From: Clostridia bacterium
GTDB taxonomy: Bacteria > Bacillota_A > Clostridia > UBA1212 > UBA1255
Length of the DNA stretch: 64,000 nucleotides
Reading direction: 5' to 3'
Assembly: GCA_017522515.1 (NCBI GenBank)
Contig: JAFWZH010000250.1
Location: 124,001 to 188,000 of the forward strand
The notes beneath the pieces were generated by a model. That model saw nothing but the letters and a program-made list of their open reading frames with translations. It made no database searches and had not been told where the DNA came from. Both the position numbers and the translations under genes were made by a program. Shown here piece by piece: positions 26,856 to 33,449 of this stretch; position 1 is the first letter of the stretch; every line of letters begins with the position of its first letter.

Positions 26856-27966
26856 TTAACAACCCCTCTGCCTCTGCTGTTTTAAGGGCAGAAGCTATAA
26901 CTTTATCCATATCGTAATATTTATACTCGGCAAGACGTCCTCCGAAAATTATATTTTTATGCATATCGGCTTCGTCTGAATATTTCTTATATTTTTCTTG
27001 GTTTACCGCATCATTTACGGGATAATACGGTTCTTTGTCTAAAGTCCAAGATTCTGAGTATTCTTTTGAGATTACAGTACCCTTTTGTGTACCGAATTCA
27101 AAATGCTTGTGTTCTATAATTCTTGTATACGGTGTCTCTTTATCTGTAAAATTCATTACCGCTACGCCTTGATAATTGTCAGTTTCGAGACATTCTGTCT
27201 CAAATCTTACTGTTCTATACTCCAGCGTACCGTACTTGTAATCAAAAAAGGAGTCAATCGTGCCCGTATAAACCACTTTATCTGCGAGCTGCATGTATTC
27301 CGTACGCTTTTCTTGACTTTCGTTAAAGTCTACACCGAGGCGAACTTCAACACCTTCTAAGAGCTTGTCTATTATTTTATTGTAACCGCCAATTGGTATG
27401 CCTTGATATGCGTCATTAAAATAATTATTATCATACGTAAATCTTACAGGCAATCTTTTTATTATAAATGCAGGTAATTCATTGCAAGGTCTGCCCCATT
27501 GCTTCTGCGTATAATCTTTGACGAGCTTTTCGTAAATGTCGGTGCCTACGAGTTTAATTGCTTGCTCTTCAAGATTTGACGGTTCGTCCTTTGCTTCTGC
27601 TTGCTGACTTGCTATTTTAGCTGCCGCTTCTTGAGGAGTGACAACTCCCCATAATTTATTAAAAGTATTCATATTAAAGGGCAGATTATAAAGCTCACCT
27701 TTGTAATTTGCCACAGGAGAGTTTGTATATCTGTTAAATTCACAAAGGTTATTTACGTATTCCCAAACTCTCTTATCGTTTGTATGAAAAATATGAGCTC
27801 CGTATTTGTGAACGGTTATACCGTTTATTTCTTCACAATAAATGTTGCCGCCTATATGGTTTCTTTTTTCTATAACAAGGCATGTCTTGCCTTTTTTTGT
27901 AGCCTCATGTGCAAAGACGGCTCCGAAAAGTCCGCTTCCTACAATAAGATAGTCGTATTTTTTCAT
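26848..27966 (-). CDS. glf: UDP-galactopyranose mutase
   Basis: Glf is a flavoenzyme that converts UDP-galactopyranose to UDP-galactofuranose. The 372-residue protein opens with the FAD-binding motif (Y-L-I-V-G-S-G-L-F-G), then R-N-H-I-G-G-N-I-Y, and contains the W-G-R-P and I-P-I-G-G-Y segments of the family. The ATG at 27966 is chosen because AGGAGA lies upstream and the flavin fold starts here; the frame is open 13 codons further. A promoter is predicted at 28015-28043. Confidence 0.95.
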   Translation of the reverse strand: MKKYDYLIVGSGLFGAVFAHEATKKGKTCLVIEKRNHIGGNIYCEEINGITVHKYGAHIFHTNDKRVWEYVNNLCEFNRYTNSPVANYKGELYNLPFNMNTFNKLWGVVTPQEAAAKIASQQAEAKDEPSNLEEQAIKLVGTDIYEKLVKDYTQKQWGRPCNELPAFIIKRLPVRFTYDNNYFNDAYQGIPIGGYNKIIDKLLEGVEVRLGVDFNESQEKRTEYMQLADKVVYTGTIDSFFDYKYGTLEYRTVRFETECLETDNYQGVAVMNFTDKETPYTRIIEHKHFEFGTQKGTVISKEYSESWTLDKEPYYPVNDAVNQEKYKKYSDEADMHKNIIFGGRLAEYKYYDMDKVIASALKTAEAEGLLNE

Positions 27967-28014
27967 AAAGAACAAATTCTCCTTTCGGCTCTGCCTTGTA
28001 TACATACGATTTTA

Positions 28015-28043
28015 ATTTTACCACACATACAGAAAAAATGAAA
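28015..28043 (-). promoter_or_regulatory. possible promoter of glf, overlapping an inverted repeat copy
   Basis: On the minus strand, TTTCAT (28038-28043) and TAAAAT (28015-28020) are 17 bp apart. The -35 lies inside a 16-base sequence (28034-28049) that recurs inverted at 29378-29393, next to the operator-like palindrome of the neighbouring regulator gene. Confidence 0.5.
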
Positions 28044-28049
28044 CGCAAA
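28034..28049 (+). repeat. 16-bp inverted repeat, left copy
   Basis: This sequence (A5-TGAAACGCAAA) is exactly repeated in reverse complement at 29378-29393. The two copies bracket the AlbA-domain gene and its palindrome. No target-site duplication was seen outside them. Confidence 0.85.
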
Positions 28050-28052
28050 ATT

Positions 28053-29303
28053 TTATAACGAATATTTGGTACCTCTGCCGTTACCGATAGTTTTGACATA
28101 TCCTTTTTCATTTAGAGCCTCAAGAACTCTTAATGTTTTGGATTTGGTATATCCTGCCATTTTTGCAATTTCACTGCTTGATAATTTATCTCCGTCTTCT
28201 AAAACGCTGATAACCTTTCTTTCATCGGTAGATACATAAAATTTATCTGTAGTCACCGGCAATATTACACTGATTGCATTTTCTGTAGCTGAGAATTTCG
28301 GTTTGATTTTAGAATTTTGATATTCTTGACGAATCCTCTTTATTCCTGTACCAAACATTTCAATGTATTTCATTCTAAAAAATATATTGCCCAATATGGG
28401 ATTCCTCAAACAAGAAATCTCGCCGTTTTCATATTCTTCTAATGTCAATCCTTTAGGAAGTCCTCCAGGCGATTTTATTTCTATTCTGTCATTAAACATA
28501 AATATGCGGATATGTGCGTTATAGCTCCAATCACGATGAATCAGAGCATTGGCAATAGCCTCACGAAAAGCATTTTCAGGTATCAAATCTACTGTTTTTC
28601 TCTCTATACCTAATATTTTCTCATATTGATAATATCTTTTTATCATATTTACTGCTGCGTCGTATTGTTTTAATATTGATGTGCCCGCGATCGTTTCTCT
28701 GTCCATAATCTCATTTATAGACATACCGAAGCGTGCCATATCAATGCCATAAAATTTATTTTTATCGGCAAGTAACGCTGCTGCATTATTATATTTTCTA
28801 TCCTTGGTAAAAAAACCCAATGTTCTCAGAACATCTTCTGTTATTTTTGACAACCCCAACTTCTCAATAAGCTTTGTGCTTAATTCCTCAAATATTAAGT
28901 CATCCTCACCACAAGATATTTCTTCAAATGACAAATTGCTACCCTCCAAAACCAATTTTTTGAGTTCTGCTTGGTCTATCTCTATTGTGGCAGTATCACT
29001 TCTTCTATACGCTTTACCCTTATACAAATACGGCTTATATGTTCCCTCTTTAACTGCCAACCTGATTGTACTATCCATATAATTTATTTTGAGGTCAAAA
29101 TTAGGTTTTGGAGAAATATTGTCGTTAATTTTATTTTCTATATCTAAACATACCTGATTAAGATTCTCTATACCGCAAACAGTCCCATCGTCATTCAGTC
29201 CGAATATGATTTCTCCATCTCCAAAATTACTATAAGCACTGACGGTCTTCAAAAATGTATTTGTAACAGTTGATTTAAATTCTAAACTTTTGTTTTCTCT
29301 CAT
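28053..29303 (-). CDS. AlbA_2 (Schlafen-like) and RecG-like ATP-binding domain regulator
   Basis: The 416-residue protein has an N-terminal AlbA_2 DNA-binding domain (start M-R-E-N-K-S-L-E-F-K, then G-D-G-E-I-I-F-G-L-N-D-D-G). The central region matches the HATPase_c_4 domain of RecG-like proteins (A-L-I-H-R-D-W-S-Y-N-A-H-I and I-E-I-K-S-P-G-G-L-P). A C-terminal winged helix (E-K-G-Y-V-K-T-I-G) follows. It lacks helicase motifs, so RecG-type unwinding is unlikely. The family is annotated as transcriptional regulators, often in accessory regions. The ATG at 29303 has GGAGGAG seven bases upstream. A 42-bp palindrome covers its -35 element. Confidence 0.85.
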   Translation of the reverse strand: MRENKSLEFKSTVTNTFLKTVSAYSNFGDGEIIFGLNDDGTVCGIENLNQVCLDIENKINDNISPKPNFDLKINYMDSTIRLAVKEGTYKPYLYKGKAYRRSDTATIEIDQAELKKLVLEGSNLSFEEISCGEDDLIFEELSTKLIEKLGLSKITEDVLRTLGFFTKDRKYNNAAALLADKNKFYGIDMARFGMSINEIMDRETIAGTSILKQYDAAVNMIKRYYQYEKILGIERKTVDLIPENAFREAIANALIHRDWSYNAHIRIFMFNDRIEIKSPGGLPKGLTLEEYENGEISCLRNPILGNIFFRMKYIEMFGTGIKRIRQEYQNSKIKPKFSATENAISVILPVTTDKFYVSTDERKVISVLEDGDKLSSSEIAKMAGYTKSKTLRVLEALNEKGYVKTIGNGRGTKYSL

Positions 29304-29324
29304 GACATATCTCCTCCACTTTCT

Positions 29325-29352
29325 TATATAGAGTACCACGAACAAAACGCAA
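29325..29352 (-). promoter_or_regulatory. promoter of the AlbA-domain gene
   Basis: On the minus strand, TTGCGT (29347-29352) and TATATA (29325-29330) are 16 bp apart. The -35 element lies inside the outer left arm of the 42-bp palindrome at 29345-29386. Confidence 0.65.
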
Positions 29353-29386
29353 ATGCAACGTAAAATTTTACGTTGCATTTGCGTTT
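29345..29386. promoter_or_regulatory. 42-bp perfect palindrome, probable operator
   Basis: A perfect 21+21 palindrome is centred at 29365/29366 with no loop. Each arm carries AAACGCAAATGCAACGTAAA or its complement. It overlaps the -35 of the AlbA-domain gene promoter, which suggests autorepression. The remainder of 29387-29495 is AT-rich and shows no gene. Confidence 0.8.
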
Positions 29387-29393
29387 CATTTTT
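29378..29393 (-). repeat. 16-bp inverted repeat, right copy
   Basis: Reverse complement of 28034-28049, including the right edge of the palindrome plus seven flanking bases. Exact match over 16 positions. Confidence 0.85.
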
Positions 29394-29497
29394 CGATATT
29401 TTCCACTATGTGTAAGAAGAGAATAATATGTAAAGTGTTTATTGTTATTTTCTTGTTCGTTTGTTACCTTGTTACTGTGTTTTGTGAGTACTTTTCA

Positions 29498-29526
29498 TTT
29501 ACAGGAAAAGACATTTAGTATATAAT
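29498..29526 (+). promoter_or_regulatory. promoter of the lipoprotein gene
   Basis: TTTACA (29498-29503) and TATAAT (29521-29526) are 17 bp apart, about 85 bp upstream of the ATG at 29611. Confidence 0.75.
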
Positions 29527-29610
29527 TAAATCGTTATATGGTTTTTTACTCGAAACTTATTTTCGTGATAAATTGTAATGTATTATTCGATTAGAGAAAG
29601 GAAATTTGAA

Positions 29611-30360
29611 ATGAAAAAAGCAACAGTAGTATTGCTTAGTTTAGCAATTATTTGTATTTTGATATTAGCGGGTTGTAATGATAATTCAACTAATACATCA
29701 GATGTAACAGCTTCTGCAAAGGCAACAGAAAAGATTGAAAATACACATAAGCCTTTATCCACAGCAGAGCCTACTGGTACTGCGCAAACGGCGGAGCCTA
29801 CAAACTCTACAGTAGAACCTACAAAAGTTCCTACACCAACACCTACAGCAGTAGCTCAACCTACAGCTGATCCAGCAATCTATAATGACGACTGGGGTTA
29901 TAGCATAGACAATAGTAACACACTTAGAAGCAATTTCCAAGAACTTTTTTGGACCAAAACAAGGCATTTAGTAAAAATTCCTAAAGAACTCCAAAACAAG
30001 CAACTTGATGTAATAGATGCTGAAAATGAGCAGATTTTTATAGAAACAGGTTCTTTTAATGAAGGCACACTTACCTATTATGCTTTGAGAGACGGAGTGT
30101 TTTATAAACTCAATCAGGGTAAAATAGTAAAAAAATGTTTTAATGGATATGATGCATTTGGTTGGGTAGAAGAGGATGGTACAGCATGTTCAATTGGCGT
30201 AAGGTCTAATTGGTGGAATGAAGTATACATCGAAGGAACAAATTGTATAGAAATTGGCTATATAGGAGGTAAATTAATTGTTGTTAATCAATCAGGAAAA
30301 GTGATAGATGTAAACAAAGAAGATACCTTAAGAGAGTCAATAATTGTTAACCGGGTTTAA
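29611..30360 (+). CDS. lipoprotein with Thr/Pro-rich stalk, function unknown
   Basis: This is a predicted lipid-anchored protein of 249 residues. The signal peptide ends in the lipobox L-I-L-A-G-C (C about residue 22). A flexible stalk of about 65 residues rich in T, P, A and E follows (E-P-T repeats), then a globular C-terminal domain of about 150 residues with many aromatic residues and W-W-N-E-V-Y. No family was recognised. The ATG at 29611 has AAAGGA upstream; the frame is open 11 codons earlier. Its last codons (N-R-V-stop) are also the 5' acceptor strand of a tRNA-like sequence. Confidence 0.75.
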   Translation: MKKATVVLLSLAIICILILAGCNDNSTNTSDVTASAKATEKIENTHKPLSTAEPTGTAQTAEPTNSTVEPTKVPTPTPTAVAQPTADPAIYNDDWGYSIDNSNTLRSNFQELFWTKTRHLVKIPKELQNKQLDVIDAENEQIFIETGSFNEGTLTYYALRDGVFYKLNQGKIVKKCFNGYDAFGWVEEDGTACSIGVRSNWWNEVYIEGTNCIEIGYIGGKLIVVNQSGKVIDVNKEDTLRESIIVNRV

Positions 30361-30421
30361 CTCAGAGGTAGAGTAGCACATTAAACATGTGAAGGCGCAA
30401 GTTCAATTCTCGCAATCCGGC
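30351..30421 (+). tRNA. tRNA-like sequence, atypical (formal anticodon AAA)
   Basis: A 71-base cloverleaf can be drawn. The acceptor stem is 7 bp (CCGGGTT/AATCCGG). U8 and A9 are present. The D-arm is ACTC/GAGT with A14, G18-G19 and A21. The anticodon stem is CACA/TGTG with a G-A mismatch on top, and the loop is TTAAACA. The T-arm is GCAAG/CTCGC with one A-C mismatch and loop TTCAATT. The anticodon reads AAA, with an unusual C37, or UAA if the loop is shifted. No CCA is encoded. It may be a decayed tRNA, an unusual functional tRNA, or a structured leader for the next ORF. Confidence 0.55.
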
Positions 30422-30431
30422 ATAGATTGCG
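30411..30431 (+). promoter_or_regulatory. hairpin that competes with the tRNA-like acceptor stem
   Basis: CGCAAT (30411-30416) pairs with ATTGCG (30426-30431). Forming it would break the 3' side of the T and acceptor stems of the tRNA-like fold. It ends 18 bases before the GAGGAG site of the following small ORF. Confidence 0.4.
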
Positions 30432-30462
30432 ACTATACAGAAATTTACGAGGAGCTTAGTAT

Positions 30463-30630
30463 ATGAAAGAAAATGATAAGATTTATGAGGAAATTTACAT
30501 TGGTGATTTAATAAAATCTAATTCATCTCTTGTTCCGAAACCAGCGGAAGAATCCAAGTCTGAATCACAAGCACGCTTTAAAGGTTTTCTGCAATGGATA
30601 AAAGAAGAAGGCAAAAAAGCAAAAAGTTAA
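30463..30630 (+). CDS. 55-residue charged protein, unknown
   Basis: This small ORF starts eight bases after GAGGAG (30449-30454), a good ribosome site, which is the main support for it being real. The product is rich in K, E and S, with no membrane segment or signal peptide. Its middle is a probable linker (S-S-L-V-P-K-P-A-E-E) and it ends in a basic amphipathic stretch (F-L-Q-W-I-K-E-E-G-K-K). It lies between the tRNA-like sequence and the HTH-ATPase gene and may share the lipoprotein transcript. Function unknown. Confidence 0.6.
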   Translation: MKENDKIYEEIYIGDLIKSNSSLVPKPAEESKSESQARFKGFLQWIKEEGKKAKS

Positions 30631-30677
30631 AGACAAGAAAAATTTTAAAAAAAGAATCAAGGCGAAATAAATGCGAA

Positions 30678-30703
30678 AATTTTGCGCACTTTTGCGCAAA
30701 ATT
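30678..30703. promoter_or_regulatory. 11-bp inverted repeat, probable operator of the HTH-ATPase gene
   Basis: AATTTTGCGCA (30678-30688) and TGCGCAAAATT (30693-30703) are perfect complements around a four-base gap. It ends two bases before the -35 element of the next promoter. Confidence 0.7.
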
Positions 30704-30704
30704 A

Positions 30705-30733
30705 TTGATTTCTGAAACAAAACAGGATATACT
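30705..30733 (+). promoter_or_regulatory. promoter of the HTH-ATPase gene
   Basis: TTGATT (30705-30710) and TATACT (30728-30733) are 17 bp apart. Transcription would start near 30740. This rules out the ATG at 30734 and points to the ATG at 30752, five bases after GAGGTGA. Confidence 0.8.
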
Positions 30734-30751
30734 ATGGTAGAGGTGATACAA

Positions 30752-32482
30752 ATGACTCTAAAAGAACTTCGTATATCTAAAGGGCTTGAGCAAAGTGAAT
30801 GTGCTAAAATTCTCGGTATGTCGAGAAGAAATTATCAAAATTATGAGTACGACCTAAGTAAAATAAACACCGCCAAGTATAACGCAATCTATAAGCAATT
30901 AGAAGCCTACGGCAATAGTGTACAAAGCGGCACCTCTACTACTGTAAATATAGAATTTCACACCAATGTTATAACGGGCATTGGTTTAAAAGCGCTTTCT
31001 AAGAGAGTTGATAAGTACAAAAAAAGAGACTGCTATAAAAAACTCAAAAAGTTTGTAGCGATGGATTCCGACGGCAGGATTTGCATTTTATACGGTCTGA
31101 GACGAACCGGCAAAACAACACTTTTATTACAAATGATTAGTGAACTTCCCTTAGAACAGACAGCTTATATCAAAATTCAGATTACCGATAATATGGCAAT
31201 GCTAACAAAGGATCTTTATAATCTTTTCAAGAATGGTTATAAATATGTGTTCATTGACGAAATCACGCTGATGGATGATTTTATAGGAACCGCCGCAGTA
31301 CTCTCGGATGTGTTCAGTATGATGGGAATGAAGATCATCTTGTCCGGTACCGATTCGCTTGGGTTTGTTATGGCTAACAGAGACGAGCTTTATGACAGAA
31401 GTGTGATGATACACACATCCTTTATTCCATTTAGGGAGTACGCAAAGCTTTTAGATATTCACTCTGTAGACCGTTATATAGAATACGGCGGTACGCTAAA
31501 AATGGAGAATATGAGTTTTGATGATCCCGATTCAGTATTTGATGAGGTCTCTTTTCGCAACGATGAGAGCACGAGAAAGTATATCGATACCGCCATCAGT
31601 CGTAATATTCAACATACCCTCAAAAACGACCACTACGGTGAGTACTTCAATCAGCTCCGTGAGCTTTATGACAAAGGTGAGTTGACAAATGTGATTAACC
31701 GCATCATTGAGAGTATGAATCACCGCTTTTTGCTCCGCGTAGTACAAGAGAATTTTAAGTCTCACGATTTAGGCTCGGCAAGAGAATTACTCCTTCACGA
31801 TTTCCCTGCAGAACGTGCCACTGTTCTATATGACATCGACGAAAAAAAGGTAGTAGAACGATTAATGAGGATCATTGAAGTAAAAGAAAAATGCGAGACT
31901 ACAGTCGAGGTTACACAAGAACATATCAAAAAGGTCAAAAATTATCTTTTAATGTTGGATCTTATTGTCGACTGTTCCGAGCGCTATGAAAACGGGAAAC
32001 ACTCAGAATATACAGTATTTGCTCAGCCGGGTATGCGTTACTCTATTGCGAAAGCTCTGATTTATTCGCTAATGCAAGACGAATATTTCCATTCGGTGTC
32101 GGAAATTGACAAAGGATATATTGTTGCTAAGATTCTTGATGATGTCAAGGGCAGAATGCTTGAAGACATCGTGCTTCTTGAAACATTTAAATCAGCCTAC
32201 CATAACCAAGAAGTGTTTAAATTCAAATTCGACAACGGCGGTGAATATGATATGGTGATCTACGATAACAGGCAAAACACCTGTAGCCTCTATGAAGTTA
32301 AGCACAGTACTGAAGTCACCGAAAGACAGATGCGCTATCTCAAGGATGCAAAACGGTGCAAAACCATAGAAACAAAATTCGGTACAATCACAGGAAAATA
32401 TGTTATCTATCGCGGTGAGAGCAAAACCGTTGACGACGTTGAGTATTTAAATGTAGAGCAATTTTTGTGTGGATTAAAATAA
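30752..32482 (+). CDS. HTH-AAA ATPase with nuclease-fold C-terminal domain (AAA_14/DUF4143 type)
   Basis: The 576-residue protein has three parts. Residues 1 to about 55 form an XRE-type helix-turn-helix (L-E-Q-S-E-C-A-K-I-L-G-M-S-R-R-N-Y). A P-loop ATPase follows, with Walker A G-L-R-R-T-G-K-T-T (about 115-123), Walker B Y-V-F-I-D-E (D169-E170) and a sensor-like S-G-T-D. The C-terminal domain resembles DUF4143 and shows a PD-(D/E)xK pattern: E498-Y-D500, then E515-V-K517. AAA_14/DUF4143 proteins are widespread and poorly understood. Fusion to an N-terminal HTH and the nearby inverted repeat suggest autoregulation (inference). Confidence 0.85.
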   Translation: MTLKELRISKGLEQSECAKILGMSRRNYQNYEYDLSKINTAKYNAIYKQLEAYGNSVQSGTSTTVNIEFHTNVITGIGLKALSKRVDKYKKRDCYKKLKKFVAMDSDGRICILYGLRRTGKTTLLLQMISELPLEQTAYIKIQITDNMAMLTKDLYNLFKNGYKYVFIDEITLMDDFIGTAAVLSDVFSMMGMKIILSGTDSLGFVMANRDELYDRSVMIHTSFIPFREYAKLLDIHSVDRYIEYGGTLKMENMSFDDPDSVFDEVSFRNDESTRKYIDTAISRNIQHTLKNDHYGEYFNQLRELYDKGELTNVINRIIESMNHRFLLRVVQENFKSHDLGSARELLLHDFPAERATVLYDIDEKKVVERLMRIIEVKEKCETTVEVTQEHIKKVKNYLLMLDLIVDCSERYENGKHSEYTVFAQPGMRYSIAKALIYSLMQDEYFHSVSEIDKGYIVAKILDDVKGRMLEDIVLLETFKSAYHNQEVFKFKFDNGGEYDMVIYDNRQNTCSLYEVKHSTEVTERQMRYLKDAKRCKTIETKFGTITGKYVIYRGESKTVDDVEYLNVEQFLCGLK

Positions 32483-32595
32483 TTTGAACAGTATAAGGTC
32501 TTCTTTTGATTTCTTCCAAATTTTTTCTTGTATTTAATTTTCATGTTTTCATAAAATACATGTGAAAAATTTTATTGAAATTCGAGGTGTTTTTT

Positions 32596-33360
32596 TTGAG
32601 AAACAAATCCATATTTTCCAAAAGCAAAAGAGACCTTTCATATATTGTTGTTATGGTAATCACAGTGCTTGTTTTATCCTGCATAGCTGCACTTCTTTAT
32701 AATTATGGCACAAAACATGAGCAGGAAACCAATATTCCGTCGGCCCATGTGCAAGAAGTTTTGTCAAAGCGCGGCTCATACGGCAGCGAAGTTACCGCAA
32801 TACAAAAGAAGCTGAAAAATTGGGGTTACTACACAGGCTCCGTCGACGGAATCTACGGCAGTCGTACAGAGACTGCAGTACGTTATTTCCAACGAAAAAA
32901 CGGGTTGGTAGTTGACGGAATTGCCGGCAAAAACACGCTTGCCGCAATGGGTATACAAAGCTCGTCGTCATCACCTGCAAGCAGTTCCGTAGGCGGATAT
33001 TCTTCCAGTGATTTAAATCTAATCGCAAGAGCTGTTTACGGAGAGGCTCGCGGAGAACCATATACAGGACAAGTTGCAGTAGCGGCAGTTATTTTAAACA
33101 GAGTGAGAGATTCACGCTTCCCCAAAACCATAGCCGGCGTTGTTTATCAGGCGGGTGCATTTGATGTAGTTGCGGATGGCCAAATAAACCTTACTCCCAA
33201 CGACACTGCCTATAAAGCTGTTCGCGATGCTGTAAACGGTTGGGATCCCACCTATGGTTGTTTGTATTATTACAATCCTCGCACTGCAACCAACAAGTGG
33301 ATTCGCTCGCTCCCAATATCTACCACAATTGGCAGCCATGTGTTCTGCAGAGCGAAGTAA
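32596..33360 (+). CDS. sleB: spore cortex-lytic enzyme SleB-like cell-wall hydrolase
   Basis: The 254-residue protein has an N-terminal transmembrane or signal segment (about residues 15-35), then a PG_binding_1 domain (G-S-Y-G-S-E-V-T-A-I-Q, V-D-G-I-Y-G, F-Q-R-K-N-G-L-V-V-D-G-I-A-G), a Ser-rich linker and a C-terminal Hydrolase_2 (CwlJ/SleB) domain. The catalytic glutamate is expected in Y-G-E-A-R-G-E. In spore-formers SleB depolymerises cortex peptidoglycan during germination; related proteins act on vegetative walls. The TTG at 32596 has GAGGTG upstream; an earlier TTG at 32575 does not. Confidence 0.88.
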   Translation: MRNKSIFSKSKRDLSYIVVMVITVLVLSCIAALLYNYGTKHEQETNIPSAHVQEVLSKRGSYGSEVTAIQKKLKNWGYYTGSVDGIYGSRTETAVRYFQRKNGLVVDGIAGKNTLAAMGIQSSSSSPASSSVGGYSSSDLNLIARAVYGEARGEPYTGQVAVAAVILNRVRDSRFPKTIAGVVYQAGAFDVVADGQINLTPNDTAYKAVRDAVNGWDPTYGCLYYYNPRTATNKWIRSLPISTTIGSHVFCRAK

Positions 33361-33380
33361 AGAATACTAAATTATTTTTT

Positions 33381-33415
33381 ATAAAAAAGCGGTGCGACCA
33401 TCAGCCACACCGCTT
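33381..33415 (-). terminator. terminator after the purine genes
   Basis: AAGCGGTG (33387-33394) pairs with CACCGCTT (33408-33415). On the minus strand the stem is followed by six T. It closes the PurO/AICAR formyltransferase run and faces the sleB stop. Confidence 0.85.
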
Positions 33416-33449
33416 AAGCAAACAAAATATCATATTAACTTTATCCGCA

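Noticed and set aside
28034..29393. Insertion sequence or MITE
   Set aside because: Inverted repeats flank the AlbA-domain gene, but no transposase and no target-site duplication was found. Operator sites explain them equally well.
30351..30421. Phenylalanine tRNA gene with anticodon AAA
   Set aside because: The anticodon loop TTAAACA gives AAA only by position, with C37 where a purine is normal and two stem mismatches. It is recorded as tRNA-like rather than as a Phe tRNA.
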